Assembly: GCF_900155475.1 (NCBI RefSeq)
Contig: NZ_FXAM01000001.1
Location: 3,048,881-3,112,880 of the forward strand
Reading direction: 5' to 3'
Source of the DNA: Methylomagnum ishizawai
GTDB lineage: Bacteria; Pseudomonadota; Gammaproteobacteria; Methylococcales; Methylococcaceae
Length of the DNA stretch: 64,000 bases
Shown: positions 1-9,300 of the stretch, in pieces
How the letters are laid out: each line of letters starts with the position of its first letter
How positions within the stretch are numbered: position 1 is the stretch's first letter
The notes under the pieces: model-generated
The model's database searches: none
The model's input: the letters and a program-made list of their open reading frames with translations, nothing else
Told to the model about the DNA's origin: nothing
Position numbers and translations under genes: made by a program

Positions 1-692
1 TGCGGTATACCGCGCGGGGCGGTGTGCTGGTGGGCTGCCGGCGGCGGCGGGACAAGGTTTGGGTCGAGGTCTGGGATACCGGCGTGGGCCTGTCCCAAGA
101 TCAAATCCCCGCCGTTTTCGAGGAGTTCAGGCAACTCGGGAACCCCGGGCGCAACCCGGAGAAGGGCCATGGACTGGGCCTGTCCATCGTCGCCAAAACG
201 GCCGCCTTGCTGGGAGTGCGGGTCCGGGTGCAGTCCCGGCCCGGCGTGGGCTCGCTGTTCGCGCTGGAACTGCCCCTGGGCGGCACCCTCCAACCGGCCA
301 AGGAATCCGCGCCCGCTTGCCGGGCGCTGCGCATCGCCCTGGTCGATGACAATGCCGATGTCAGGGAATCCTTCACCTTCGCGCTGGAGGCCGAAGGGCA
401 CCGGGTGGTGGCGGCGGCCGACGGGGCGGAACTCCTCGCCAGGCTCGCGAATGGCCCGCCCGAGGTGCTGGTCGCGGACTACCAACTCGCCGGCGAAGAA
501 ACCGGGGTCGACGTGATCCGGTCGGTCAGGGCCGCTTTCGGCGTCCAAGTGCCGGCGCTGATCCTGACCGGCGATACCGATCCCCGTTCCATCCTTGGCC
601 TGGGCGAAATGGGAATCCCCATCCAGCACAAACCCATCGAGTTGGATGATTTGATGGTGCGCATCGCCGAATTGGTGGCCGGAACCGGCTAG
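1..692 (+). CDS. Hybrid sensor histidine kinase, C-terminal part (ATPase + receiver), 5' partial
   Basis: The reading frame is open at the left edge (first full codon at 3), so the input domains and phospho-acceptor His lie outside the window. The visible part begins inside the HATPase_c domain, with the G1 box DTGVGL and the G2 box GHGLGLSIV. A receiver domain follows at about residues 100-220 of the visible protein. It has the acidic pair in LVDDN, the phospho-acceptor Asp in VADYQLA and the conserved Lys in HKPI. This is the ATP-binding and receiver end of a two-component phosphorelay protein. Which signal or partner it serves cannot be told. Only 29 bases separate it from an EAL-domain remnant. 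Confidence 0.9.
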   Translation, partial: RYTARGGVLVGCRRRRDKVWVEVWDTGVGLSQDQIPAVFEEFRQLGNPGRNPEKGHGLGLSIVAKTAALLGVRVRVQSRPGVGSLFALELPLGGTLQPAKESAPACRALRIALVDDNADVRESFTFALEAEGHRVVAAADGAELLARLANGPPEVLVADYQLAGEETGVDVIRSVRAAFGVQVPALILTGDTDPRSILGLGEMGIPIQHKPIELDDLMVRIAELVAGTG

Positions 693-721
693 CCACCCCC
701 CTTCCCAACCGAGGATCGATC

Positions 722-931
722 ATGCGGAAGAAAGGTATGACGAGCCAACCCTCCCAGCCGGTCATGGATGAATACCTGCGGGAAATCGGGCTGCCGGGCA
801 CAGGCATGCTGGTCGAGATCGCCGAAGGCCTGTTGCTGGCGGACAAGCCCGCCATCGCGGAAAAGCTCGGCCAGTTCCACGCCATGGGCATCCAGATCGC
901 CATCGACGGAGAGGTGGCTTATGGATCATAA
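722..931 (+). pseudogene. Remnant of an EAL (c-di-GMP phosphodiesterase) domain
   Basis: This 69-residue frame matches one internal stretch of EAL domains: the LPG..MLVEIAEGLLL helix, then the amphipathic KLGQFHAMGIQIAID segment. In intact proteins the latter leads to DFGTGYSSL. Here the match breaks just after AID and the frame stops. The EAL motif itself, the other metal ligands and the rest of the roughly 250-residue domain are absent. I read it as a decayed fragment with no enzyme activity. A translated small protein is possible but unlikely. Its position after a hybrid kinase suggests a degraded signalling gene. Confidence 0.6.
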
Positions 932-962
932 GCACACACAAGCTATTGATTATAAAAATAAA

Positions 963-2162
963 CTAAAGCGCCTGTCCCACCGCGCAGAAGTACGCCTTGA
1001 GATAATCGGTCTCCGGGATGGCCGGATGCACCGGATGGTCCGCCGCCTGCCCGCCCCGCCCGAACAATACCAAGTGCCGGTCCAGATGCCGCGCCGTGGC
1101 CCGCAACAGATCGTGCAAGACCTCGCGCTGTAAATGGAAGGAGCAGGACGCCGACACCAGCACCCCACCATAGGCCAACACCTGCATCGCGCCCTGGTTC
1201 AAGCGCCGGTAGGCTTCGAGACCGGGGTTCATGTCCTTCTTGCGCTTGATGAAGGCGGGCGGGTCCAGCACCACCACATCGTAATGCCGCCGTTCCTCGC
1301 GGGCCTGCTTCAGGAACTCGAAGGCATCGGCGGCGATGAAATCCATCCGCTCCGCCACCCCGTTGAGCCGAGCGTTGTCCGCCGCCAGCGCCAAGGCCGC
1401 CGCCGAGGCGTCCACGCAATCCACCCGCGCCGCCCCGGCCACAGCCGCCTGCACGCCCCAAGCCCCGGCATAGGCGAACACATCCAACACCCGTTTGCCC
1501 CGGCATAATTCCGCCAGCTTGGCCCGGTTGTCGCGGTGGTCGAAGAACCAGCCGGTCTTCTGCCCCTCGACGGGATCGACCCGGAAGCGGGCACCGTTCT
1601 CGACGATCTCGACCGGCCCGTCCAGCGTCCCCGCCAGAATGCGGGTTTCGTTCCCCAAACCTTCCAGCGCCCGCAGGCTGGAGGTGTTCTTCAACACCAC
1701 GGCGCGGGGCGAGAACAGCGTTTCCAGCGCCGCCAGCAAGGGTGCTTGCAGCTTTTCCATCCCGGCGGTATTGGTCTGCACCACGAACACCTCGCCGAAG
1801 CGGTCGATCACCACGCCCGGCAAGCCGTCGCTCTCGCCATAGGCCAGCCGGTAGTACGGCCCCGGATAGACCCGTTCGCGCCAATCCCGCGCCCGTTCCA
1901 GCCGCTTGACGAAAAACCGCGAATCGATGGACGTGTGGGTGTCGCGGCACAGCAGCCGGGCGGAAATCAGCGAATCGGGATTGACATAGGCCAGTCCCAG
2001 GGATTCGCCCTTGGCGTTCTCCACCACCGCCAAATCCCCCGCCGCCAAGGCTTTGAGCGGGGTCGCGGCGATATCGACCTCGTTGCTGAAAATCCAGGCG
2101 TGGCCGGCCCTAAGGCGGCGGTCTTCGTTCTTCTTGAGGCGCAAACGGGGATAATCGGTCAT
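963..2162 (-). CDS. rlmI: 23S rRNA (cytosine-C5) methyltransferase RlmI-like
   Basis: A protein of 399 residues, close to the usual length of about 396. RlmI transfers a methyl group from SAM to a cytosine of 23S rRNA (C1962 in E. coli). The N-terminus (about 1-80) looks like the PUA RNA-binding domain, with the start MTDYPRLRLKKNEDRR typical of the family. The SAM-binding loop is LDVFAYAGAWG (near 225), and the catalytic region carries VVLDPPAF (near 299). PVEGQKTGWFFDHR (near 185) is also characteristic. I chose the ATG at 2162 over longer frames because homology begins there. It is divergent from the ATPase operon, with 118 bases between. Confidence 0.92.
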   Translation of the reverse strand: MTDYPRLRLKKNEDRRLRAGHAWIFSNEVDIAATPLKALAAGDLAVVENAKGESLGLAYVNPDSLISARLLCRDTHTSIDSRFFVKRLERARDWRERVYPGPYYRLAYGESDGLPGVVIDRFGEVFVVQTNTAGMEKLQAPLLAALETLFSPRAVVLKNTSSLRALEGLGNETRILAGTLDGPVEIVENGARFRVDPVEGQKTGWFFDHRDNRAKLAELCRGKRVLDVFAYAGAWGVQAAVAGAARVDCVDASAAALALAADNARLNGVAERMDFIAADAFEFLKQAREERRHYDVVVLDPPAFIKRKKDMNPGLEAYRRLNQGAMQVLAYGGVLVSASCSFHLQREVLHDLLRATARHLDRHLVLFGRGGQAADHPVHPAIPETDYLKAYFCAVGQAL

Positions 2163-2280
2163 GGCGATCCTGATGCGAATAAACGGAAACCGGGGATTAT
2201 CGCACCGCCCGGCATTTCCCGGTTGTCCGAAACCGGCGCAGCGGCCATGATGATGGCCTCGCCCAGCACCCAGGTAGCCG

Positions 2281-2679
2281 ATGGACACCTTCACCCTGCA
2301 CCTCCACAGCGCCCTGCGCTCCGAAACCCTCGAAGGCGTGGCAAGCTTCGTGGGCGAGGACGCCTCCGGCAGCTTCGGCCTCCAGGCCCGGCACGAGCGC
2401 TTCATGACCGTGCTGGTGTTCGGGCTGGCCCGCTACCGCCCGCGGGGCCAACCCTGGCAATATCTGGCCCTGCCGGGCGGCGTGCTGCGCTTCGCCGACA
2501 ACCGGCTGACCATCGCCGCCCGCCACTATCTGCGCGGCACCGATTACGCCGGGATCAGCGCCGAACTGACCGGGCAGATGCTCAGGGAAGAACAAGCCCT
2601 GGCCGGGCTCAAACGCAACCTGGAACGGCTGGAAACGGCCTTGTTACGGCAGCTTTTAGAATTGAACCGTGGGAGCTGA
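2281..2679 (+). CDS. atpC: N-type ATPase epsilon subunit
   Basis: 132 residues, the usual size for the epsilon subunit that links the F1 central stalk to the c ring. The N-terminal half has the beta-sandwich pattern (LPGGVLRFADNRLTIAARHYLRG). The C-terminal half is a charged helix rich in Glu, Arg and Leu. The call rests mainly on context: AtpQ, a, c, b, alpha and gamma follow on the same strand. In N-ATPase operons epsilon directly follows the beta gene atpD, but here the upstream 118 bases hold no trace of it. The ribosome site is weak (AGGTA about 5 bases before the ATG). Confidence 0.82.
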   Translation: MDTFTLHLHSALRSETLEGVASFVGEDASGSFGLQARHERFMTVLVFGLARYRPRGQPWQYLALPGGVLRFADNRLTIAARHYLRGTDYAGISAELTGQMLREEQALAGLKRNLERLETALLRQLLELNRGS

Positions 2680-2682
2680 AGC

Positions 2683-2955
2683 ATGGACGAATCCGACCAA
2701 CTCCGCCGCGCCATCGAAACCCAAGCCCGGCGCATGGCCCAGGCCGAGCGCGAGCGCCCCACCCTCTTGGCCCAGACCGTGTTCCTGGGCGTTTTGGCCT
2801 TGCTGCTGGTGGTGCCGGTGGTGCTGGGGGCTTATCTCGGGCGCTGGCTGGACACCTTGAGCGCGGGCTATTCGGTGCGCTGGACCGTGGGCTTAATCCT
2901 CGCGGGGCTGGGGATCGGCCTGTTCAATGTGTATTGGTACATCCGGGAGCATTGA
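2683..2955 (+). CDS. atpQ: N-type ATPase accessory membrane protein AtpQ
   Basis: A 90-residue protein with a basic and acidic N-terminus (about 1-28) followed by two membrane helices (about 29-50 and 65-85) joined by a short loop with GAYLGRWLD. This is the layout of the AtpI/AtpQ ('ATPase gene 1') family found in N-ATPase operons, thought to help c-ring assembly or cation supply. It starts 3 bases after the epsilon stop and ends 3 bases before the a-subunit start. No room is left for AtpR, the second accessory gene normally found at this place. Confidence 0.8.
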   Translation: MDESDQLRRAIETQARRMAQAERERPTLLAQTVFLGVLALLLVVPVVLGAYLGRWLDTLSAGYSVRWTVGLILAGLGIGLFNVYWYIREH

Positions 2956-2958
2956 GCC

Positions 2959-3654
2959 ATGGAATCACTGGATTTCGCCCCCTTCCTGGCCTTCGACCTC
3001 GGCCCTTGGCATATCGGCCCCACCGTCTTGACCACCTGGCTCATCATGGTCCTGCTCGGCGGCGGGGCTTGGCTCTCGACCCGTAACCTCAGCGTGGACA
3101 CGCCTTCCCGCTGGCAAACGCTGCTGGAAGGCGCGGTGGGTTCGATGGAAGCCGCCATCGCCGCCGTCGCGCCCAGCGCCTCCGGGCGGCTGCTGCCCTT
3201 CATCGGCACGCTGTGGGTCTACACCGTCGCCGCCAACCTCATCGGCTTGATACCGGGCCTGGGTTCGCCCACCGCCGATCTCTCGGAAACCGCCGCCCTC
3301 GCCCTCTTGGTGTTTCTCTCGGTGCATTGGTATGGCATCCGCGAGGGCGGCCTCGGCTATTTCCGCCATTACCTCGCGCCCAGCCCGCTCCTCCTGCCCT
3401 TCCATCTGCTGAGCGAAATATCCCGCACCCTGGCCCTCGCCATGCGCTTGTTCGGCAATATGATGAGCCTGGAATTGGCGGTGCTGCTGGTACTGTTGGT
3501 GGCGGGCTTCCTGGCCCCGGTGCCACTGTTATTGCTGCATATCGTGGAAGCCTTGGTGCAGGCGTATATTTTCGGCATGTTGGCCTTGATCTATATCGCG
3601 GGCGGCTTGCAATCGCAGGCCCGGCCCGCCCCTCCATCCGCTAAGGAGCCTTGA
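2959..3654 (+). CDS. atpB: N-type ATPase a subunit
   Basis: 231 residues with five or six membrane helices. This is the stator channel subunit through which H+ or Na+ reaches the rotating c ring. The essential Arg sits in SRTLALAMRLFGNMMS (R163), and the last helices have the usual HIVEALVQAYIF pattern. The protein is shorter than the E. coli a subunit (271), as is common in the N-type branch. The ATG lies 3 bases after atpQ, and the stop is directly followed by the c-subunit start, so these genes are surely co-transcribed. Confidence 0.93.
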   Translation: MESLDFAPFLAFDLGPWHIGPTVLTTWLIMVLLGGGAWLSTRNLSVDTPSRWQTLLEGAVGSMEAAIAAVAPSASGRLLPFIGTLWVYTVAANLIGLIPGLGSPTADLSETAALALLVFLSVHWYGIREGGLGYFRHYLAPSPLLLPFHLLSEISRTLALAMRLFGNMMSLELAVLLVLLVAGFLAPVPLLLLHIVEALVQAYIFGMLALIYIAGGLQSQARPAPPSAKEP

Positions 3655-3921
3655 ATGAGCGATATGCATTGGTTCGTCATCCTGTCCACGGTGGGCGCGG
3701 CGCTCGCCATCGCCATCGGCGTCCTGGCCCCAGGGCTCGCCATGGGCAAGGCCATCGCCCAGGCGCTCGACGCCCTGGCCCGCCAACCCGAGGCCGAGAA
3801 AGCCATCACCCGCACCTTGTTCATCGGCCTCGCCATGATCGAATCCCTAGCGATCTATGTGCTGGTGGTGGTGTTGATTATCTTGTTCAGGAATCCCTTG
3901 ATCGAGTATTTGTTGAAATAG
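3655..3921 (+). CDS. atpE: N-type ATPase c subunit (rotor ring)
   Basis: 88 residues forming the two-helix hairpin of the c ring. Helix 1 has the Gly/Ala pattern, the polar loop is ARQPEAEK, and helix 2 carries the ion-binding Glu in AMIESLAIY (E63) with S64 and Y68. The E-S-x-x-x-Y pattern resembles Na+-binding c subunits. However, the helix-1 position that gives Gln or Glu as a ligand in Na+ rings (Q32 in Ilyobacter) reads Met here (M30). The transported ion is therefore uncertain. The start is adjacent to the atpB stop. Confidence 0.93.
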   Translation: MSDMHWFVILSTVGAALAIAIGVLAPGLAMGKAIAQALDALARQPEAEKAITRTLFIGLAMIESLAIYVLVVVLIILFRNPLIEYLLK

Positions 3922-3937
3922 GTCCGGTACCCCGCCC

Positions 3938-4690
3938 ATGAACTTCGACTGGACCACCTTCGCCCTGGAATTCCTCAATTTCCTCATCCTGCTGTGGCTA
4001 CTGCGCCGCTTCCTGTATCAGCCGGTGCTGGAAGTCATCGCCGCCCGCCAGCGCAAGATCGAGGATCAACTCCACGACGCCGAGCGCAGCCGCGCCGAAG
4101 CCCAAACCGCCCGCGAAGCTTGCGAACACCAGCAAGCGGCTTGGGCCGATGAACAACTCCAGGCCCGCGCCGAATTGGCGAAGTCCATCGCCGCCGAGCG
4201 CGAACGCCTGCTGCGCGGCGTGGCCGACGAGGTCGCCGAGGCCCGCGCCAAATTCCAAGCCCAGGAAGAACGGGAGCGGCAAGATTGGGCGCGGGCCACC
4301 GAACAGCGGGCCTTGGCACTCGGCGGACGCTTCGTGGCGAAGCTATTGGAACGCGCCGCCGGGCCGGAACTCGAAGCCCGCTTGGTCAACTGGGCGCTGG
4401 CCGATTTGGCGGAATCACCCGCCGGGCAGGCCGAAACCCTCCGCGCCGCCCTGGCCGGGGACGGGCCGGAGGTGGTCAGCGCCTTTCCCCTGGCCGATGG
4501 GCAACGCGCCGCGATTAGCGCCGCGCTCGCGCAACTGGCGGGACAGCCGATCCAGGTCACGTTCCGGGAAGACGCCGAGGTGCTGGCCGGGTTGCGCATC
4601 CACGCCGGAGCCTGGGTATTGGCGGCCAATTTACGGGACGAGTTGCAATTCTTCCAGGCCGCCGGGGAATCCGAACATGGACCGGATTGA
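3938..4690 (+). CDS. atpF: N-type ATPase b subunit with delta-like C-terminal domain
   Basis: 250 residues, much longer than the usual b subunit (about 156). There is one N-terminal membrane helix (about 9-26), then a long charged coiled coil (about 30-150). The last 70 or so residues (from about 180) resemble the C-terminal domain of the delta subunit, with [11 protein letters not shown] and [10 protein letters not shown]-ATPase operons have no separate delta gene, and this extension is the accepted explanation: the protein forms the peripheral stalk and also caps F1. The stop overlaps the alpha start by 14 bases. Confidence 0.9.
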   Translation: MNFDWTTFALEFLNFLILLWLLRRFLYQPVLEVIAARQRKIEDQLHDAERSRAEAQTAREACEHQQAAWADEQLQARAELAKSIAAERERLLRGVADEVAEARAKFQAQEERERQDWARATEQRALALGGRFVAKLLERAAGPELEARLVNWALADLAESPAGQAETLRAALAGDGPEVVSAFPLADGQRAAISAALAQLAGQPIQVTFREDAEVLAGLRIHAGAWVLAANLRDELQFFQAAGESEHGPD

Positions 4691-6164
4691 TCCGCCCACG
4701 CCCCGGTTGGACCGGGTCGCGGAACACGTGGAGCGCTACCGCCCCGCGCCGCGCCTGTCGGAACAGGGCCGGGTGTTGTCGGTGGGCGATGGCATCGCCT
4801 GGGTCGGGGGTTTGCCTTCGGCGGCGATGGACGAACTCTTGCGCTTCGGGGACGGCAGCCAAGGTTTGGTGTTCCATCTGGGCCGGGATGCGCTGGGCGC
4901 GATTGTGCTGGGGGCGGATGCCCGGCTGGCCGCGGGTGCGCCGGTTTACACCACCGGGCGGCGGCTCGAACTGGGCGTGGGCGATGGCTTGCTGGGACGG
5001 GTCGTCGATCCCTTGGGCCGTCCCCTGGACGGCCTGCCCGCCCCGGACCCGGACCAGCGCCGCGAACTGGACCCGTTGTCCCCGCCCCTCGTGGCGCGGG
5101 ATTTCGTGAACCGTCCCCTGCACAGCGGCATCAAGATCGTCGATGCCCTGATTCCCCTGGGGCGCGGCCAGCGCCAGCTCATCATCGGCGACAACGGCAC
5201 CGGCAAAAGCGCCCTGGCCCTCGATATGGTGCTGAACCAAAAAGGCCAGGGCGTCTTATGCGTCTACGTCCTCATCGGCCAGAAGCGTTCCGCCACGGTC
5301 GGCGTCATCGACCTCCTGCGCCGCCAAGGAGCCTTGGACTACAGCACCGTGGTCGTGGCCGAGGGGAGCGACAGCCCCGGCTTGAAATACCTCGCGCCGT
5401 TCGCGGGTTGCGCGGTGGCCGAGCATTGGCTGTGGCGGGGCCGGGATACCCTGGTAGTCTACGACGATCTTTCCACCCACGCCCGCGCCTACCGCGAACT
5501 CTCCTTGCTGCTGCGGCGTCCGCCGGGCCGGGAAGCCTATCCCGGCGATATTTTCTATCTGCACTCGCGCCTGCTGGAACGCTCCACCCGCCTCGCCCCC
5601 GGCCACGGCGGCGGCAGCTTGACCGCCCTGCCCCTGGTCGAAACCGAACAGGGCGAAATCGCCGCCTACATCCCCACCAACCTGATTTCCATCACCGACG
5701 GCCAGATTTACCTGGACCGCCACCTGTTCAGCGCCGGCTTCCTGCCCGCCATCGATATCACCCGTTCGGTCTCGCGCATCGGGGGGCAAGCCCAACATCC
5801 CCGCATCAAGCAGGAAGCCGGGCGCATGAAGCTGGATTATCTGCAATTCCTGGAGTTGGAAACCTTCACCCGCTTCGGCTCCAAGCTCGACGCCGGGATG
5901 GAGGACAAAATCCGCAAGGGCCGCATCCTCCGGGAAATCCTCAAGCAGGAACGCCTGGCCCCGGTCGCCGCCGAGTCGCAACTGGCCTGGATGATGGCCT
6001 ATCAGGCCGGCCTGTTCGGGACACCCGACCCCGCCGCCATCCGCCGCACCCTGGACCGGCTGGCACTCGCCCTGCGCGACACGCCGCTGCGCCTGGACGA
6101 CGACCATACGGCCTGGAACCGCTGGCTGGCGAACCTGTTCCCCGGCGGCAAGGACAGCGCATGA
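4677..6164 (+). CDS. atpA: N-type ATPase alpha subunit
   Basis: 495 residues. The N-terminal beta barrel (about 25-95) precedes the nucleotide-binding domain with P-loop GDNGTGKS (171-178, against the common GDRQTGKT). The conserved [10 protein letters not shown] and the helical C-terminal domain follow. Alpha subunits bind ATP at non-catalytic sites and need beta subunits to form the catalytic interface. I place the start at the ATG at 4677, which overlaps the end of atpF. Longer open frames upstream are artefacts of GC-rich DNA. Its normal partner atpD is not in this cluster. Confidence 0.95.
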   Translation: MDRIDPPTPRLDRVAEHVERYRPAPRLSEQGRVLSVGDGIAWVGGLPSAAMDELLRFGDGSQGLVFHLGRDALGAIVLGADARLAAGAPVYTTGRRLELGVGDGLLGRVVDPLGRPLDGLPAPDPDQRRELDPLSPPLVARDFVNRPLHSGIKIVDALIPLGRGQRQLIIGDNGTGKSALALDMVLNQKGQGVLCVYVLIGQKRSATVGVIDLLRRQGALDYSTVVVAEGSDSPGLKYLAPFAGCAVAEHWLWRGRDTLVVYDDLSTHARAYRELSLLLRRPPGREAYPGDIFYLHSRLLERSTRLAPGHGGGSLTALPLVETEQGEIAAYIPTNLISITDGQIYLDRHLFSAGFLPAIDITRSVSRIGGQAQHPRIKQEAGRMKLDYLQFLELETFTRFGSKLDAGMEDKIRKGRILREILKQERLAPVAAESQLAWMMAYQAGLFGTPDPAAIRRTLDRLALALRDTPLRLDDDHTAWNRWLANLFPGGKDSA

Positions 6165-7000
6165 GCCGCCGCGCCCAGGTCGAGGAACACATGGCGCGGC
6201 TCGCGGAAATCTCCGGCATCCTGGCCGCAATGAAAACCCTGGCCTCCATCGAAACCCACAAATTCGCCCGTTATATGGCCCAGCAAGCGGCCCTGGTCGA
6301 AAATATCGAAACCGCCGCCGCCGATTTCCTGGCTTTCCATCCCGATTTCCGGGACGACGCCACCGCAGCCGACGACGCACGGCGGCTGTGGCTTGTGATC
6401 GGTTCGGAACGGGGATTTTGCGGGGATTTCAACGAGGCGGTGGCGGCGGCGCTGGAAGCTTCGCCGGAACCGGGGCCGCGCCTGCTGGTGGTGGGCCGCC
6501 GCCTGGCCGGGAAGCTGGAACGGCACCCGCGCCTCGTCGGTTGGCTGGACGGTCCCAATACCGCCGAGGAAGTCCGGCCCGTGCTGGACCGTTTGTTGAA
6601 TCAATTGCACGCCTTGCGGGAAACACCGCCCGCCTGGACCCGGCTCGGCGTCCTGGCCCACGCCGCGGAGGGCGGTGTCGTCCCGCACACGGTGTTGCCG
6701 ATGCAGCCGCCGCAGTCCACCCGGCCCGCCTATCCGCCCCGGCTCAACCTCGACCCGGCGGAATTCTTCGCCGGATTGACCGGGCATTACCTCGCCGCCA
6801 AGCTGCCCTGCCTATTCCACGGCTCGCTGCTGGCCGAGAACCGCCGCCGCCTGGAACACATGGAACGGGCGCTCCACCGGATGCAAGCCAAGCTCGAAGA
6901 CCTGGGCCGCGCGCGCAACGCCCTGCGGCAGGAGGAAATCACCGAGGAAATCGAGATGATCCTATTGAGCGCGGAGGCGCGGCTGGGCGGGATCAATTAG
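6161..7000 (+). CDS. atpG: N-type ATPase gamma subunit
   Basis: 279 residues, typical of the central rotor shaft. The N-terminal helix (about 1-50, with [16 protein letters not shown]) and the C-terminal helix (about 210-279, with [14 protein letters not shown] and [15 protein letters not shown]) would form the coiled coil inside the alpha/beta hexamer. The central part has the Rossmann-like segment [14 protein letters not shown]. The ATG overlaps the alpha stop as ATGA, so translation is probably coupled. It is the last gene of the cluster and overlaps the convergent EF-hand gene by 8 bases. Confidence 0.9.
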   Translation: MSRRAQVEEHMARLAEISGILAAMKTLASIETHKFARYMAQQAALVENIETAAADFLAFHPDFRDDATAADDARRLWLVIGSERGFCGDFNEAVAAALEASPEPGPRLLVVGRRLAGKLERHPRLVGWLDGPNTAEEVRPVLDRLLNQLHALRETPPAWTRLGVLAHAAEGGVVPHTVLPMQPPQSTRPAYPPRLNLDPAEFFAGLTGHYLAAKLPCLFHGSLLAENRRRLEHMERALHRMQAKLEDLGRARNALRQEEITEEIEMILLSAEARLGGIN

Positions 7001-7508
7001 CCTTCCGCGCCGATACCGCCTGCAAATATTCGGATTGGGAAATCTGGTCGTCGTCGTCGAGGTCGAGGACGCTGAACAGCCGGATCAGGTCCAGGTTCAC
7101 CGGCTTCAGCACGTTATATTCGGGCAGCGACAACGCCCCGTCGGTATTGGTGTCGGTGAACTTGAAGGTCTTCTTGGCGATACGCAAGGCCCGGCCCGTG
7201 CGGGCATCGACGAATTCCTCGGGACTCAGCAATCCGCTATGGTCGATATCCAATTGGTCGAACTGCTTGCTTTGCTGCTGTTCCAGCCAGGCCTGGACCT
7301 CCTCCACACCGAGATAGCCGCTGGCATCGGTGTCTATCCCCATGAACTCCAAAGCCCGGCCGGCCTGGACTTCGTCCTGGGTGATGGTGCCATCGCGGTT
7401 GGTGTCGTAATCGGCGGGGAAGAAAGTGTCCGGCGGATGCTTGGCGCAGACGGTGCCGACCGACAGCAGCAAGATCAGCCCGGCGGATAAGCGTTGATGG
7501 AGGTTCAT
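6993..7508 (-). CDS. Secreted EF-hand calcium-binding protein
   Basis: 171 residues starting with a clear signal peptide (about 1-22, a hydrophobic LILLLSVG core, cleavage near VCAK). Five EF-hand-like loops follow: DYDTNRDGTITQDE, DTDASGYLGVEE, DIDHSGLLSPEE, DTNTDGALSLPE and DLDDDDQISQSE. Most keep acidic residues at loop positions 1, 3, 5 and 12, so Ca2+ binding is likely. I took the ATG at 7508 because the signal peptide begins there; a longer frame upstream has no supporting feature. The role is unknown: periplasmic calcium buffering or a calcium-dependent partner are possible. It converges on atpG. Confidence 0.85.
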   Translation of the reverse strand: MNLHQRLSAGLILLLSVGTVCAKHPPDTFFPADYDTNRDGTITQDEVQAGRALEFMGIDTDASGYLGVEEVQAWLEQQQSKQFDQLDIDHSGLLSPEEFVDARTGRALRIAKKTFKFTDTNTDGALSLPEYNVLKPVNLDLIRLFSVLDLDDDDQISQSEYLQAVSARKAN

Positions 7509-7719
7509 GGCGGTTTCTCGGATCGCTGGGGCGCGATGGTGGTGGATGCGGAGGGCCGGCCCGGCGGGATGAGTGTAAAGGCCGATTGTGGCGGAATCAT
7601 GGAGGCTGGCGGGGCTGCCATCCTGGTGCATGATTGTGGGGGATTCTAACCGGATGGTCCGGTGCCCGCCAGTTCGCGCCACCAATGGCGGCGCAGTCCA
7701 AGCTCCGATCCATGGGCTA

Positions 7720-9300
7720 TCACCGCCGCGCCACGCCCTTCAAATGATCCGCCAACCGTAGCGCCAGCGCGATAATGGTCAAGGTGGGATTGGCGAAACC
7801 ACTGGTCGGAAACACCGAGGAACCCGCGATATAAATATTATCCAAACCATGGATACGGCAGTTTTCATCCACCACGCCCCAGCGCGGATTCACATTCATG
7901 CGCGTGGTGCCCATATGATGGCCGGCACCGCTCGCGCCATAGAGTATCTCCGGTTCGTTCTCGGGCATTTCCACCGCCATCCGGCCAAACCCGGAACGCT
8001 CCACTTCGGCGGCGATCAAGCGGTGGGCCACGCCGATTCCCTGTTTATCCAAGGCCGAAATCCGCCAATCGATGGTGGCTTTGGGCAAATCCAAGGCATC
8101 CCGTTGTTCCGAAAGCCGTATCCGGCTATCCGGGTTGGGCACCTGCTCCACGAAATTGGATAAGCGATAGATCACCGGATATTTTGTCGGTGCATGGGCC
8201 TGCACGAATTGCTTGAATATTTTCCGGTATTTCTGGAAGGCCATCAGCGCCACGGTATCGAGGGCGTCGATATCCATGATGTTCTTGCGGGCGTCATGGG
8301 CCAATTCAACCAGCTTATCGAACGCCGACGGGGTATTGATGGTGATTTCCGCGCGGAAATCGGGAATCCGATATTGCCTCACCACGGCTTCGGGCAAGGC
8401 CAAATGGCATTGCACCCAACCGGCGCGGGATTGCTGCGGCGCTCCGTAGATACGCAAGGGCTGATGCCCGTTATGGGGCAATATCTTCCCGCTGCGATAC
8501 CAGATATGCTCCATGAAAAACCGTCCGACCAAATCATGATCGTTCCCCAACCCATTCCCCTGGATTTGATTCGACAGCAGCAATAGCCGGGCATTTTCCA
8601 CGCCCCCCGCCGCCAGCACATAATGCTTGGCCTTCACCGCGAAACGCCTGCCGGTCAAGGTCCGCACCGCGACATCCCGGACATGGGGAGTATCCTTATC
8701 GCGATTGATGGCGGCCACATTGGCGTAAATATAAGCGGTAATATTGGCGGCATCCGCGATTTGCCCGCGATAATGGCTACCGAAGCGCCGGGCATCGAAC
8801 TTGGTCTGGCCCATATAGCGCGACATGACGGTTTCGACCTTATCCGTCGAAAACGGGAACAAACCCAAACCCAACTCCGCAGCCACCTGGGCCGGATCGC
8901 AGTCGTTATCGCCCAAGTCCAAGTGTTGCTGGGCACGGGCATAATAAGGCCGCAGGGTCTCGATCCCGAACGGCCAGCCACTATAGGGAATCCAGGACAC
9001 GCGCTCGAAATTGAGCGCCCGCAACGGCACGCAATGCCCACCCCAAAGATTGGTCGCCCCACCGAAATACCGGGGCCGCAGGAATCTCAAGCCATTATAT
9101 TTACGCCCCACATTATGGATGGCCTGCAACCGCTGGGTACGCCTGTCCACTTGTAGACCGCCGCTTTCCAAGAGACAGATATCCATGCCACTATGGGCGA
9201 ATTCCAGGGCGATCATAATTCCAGCCGCCCCCGCCCCGATAATACAGATATCCGTTTCCACCAGCCTATCGTCATCCATATCCCTGGCATCGATCATCAT
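7720..9300 (-). CDS. GMC-family FAD-dependent oxidoreductase
   Basis: 526 residues. The FAD Rossmann motif GAGAAG (22-27) and ALLESGG-like segment are at the N-terminus, and GATNLWGGHC follows near 80. The C-terminal GMC signature includes GHHMGTTRM and VFPTSGFANPTLTIIALALR. Members oxidise alcohols, sugars or sterols and pass electrons to FAD, then to O2, quinone or a cytochrome. The substrate cannot be told here, and no cytochrome or small subunit lies next to it. There is no obvious signal peptide. An alternative start is the internal Met at residue 8. Confidence 0.85.
   Translation of the reverse strand: MMIDARDMDDDRLVETDICIIGAGAAGIMIALEFAHSGMDICLLESGGLQVDRRTQRLQAIHNVGRKYNGLRFLRPRYFGGATNLWGGHCVPLRALNFERVSWIPYSGWPFGIETLRPYYARAQQHLDLGDNDCDPAQVAAELGLGLFPFSTDKVETVMSRYMGQTKFDARRFGSHYRGQIADAANITAYIYANVAAINRDKDTPHVRDVAVRTLTGRRFAVKAKHYVLAAGGVENARLLLLSNQIQGNGLGNDHDLVGRFFMEHIWYRSGKILPHNGHQPLRIYGAPQQSRAGWVQCHLALPEAVVRQYRIPDFRAEITINTPSAFDKLVELAHDARKNIMDIDALDTVALMAFQKYRKIFKQFVQAHAPTKYPVIYRLSNFVEQVPNPDSRIRLSEQRDALDLPKATIDWRISALDKQGIGVAHRLIAAEVERSGFGRMAVEMPENEPEILYGASGAGHHMGTTRMNVNPRWGVVDENCRIHGLDNIYIAGSSVFPTSGFANPTLTIIALALRLADHLKGVARR

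Noticed and set aside
1536-3086. Plus-strand open frame of 516 codons spanning rlmI, atpC and atpQ
   Set aside because: Frame-shifted against three real genes and full of Arg/Pro/Gly, as usual for shadow frames at this G+C.
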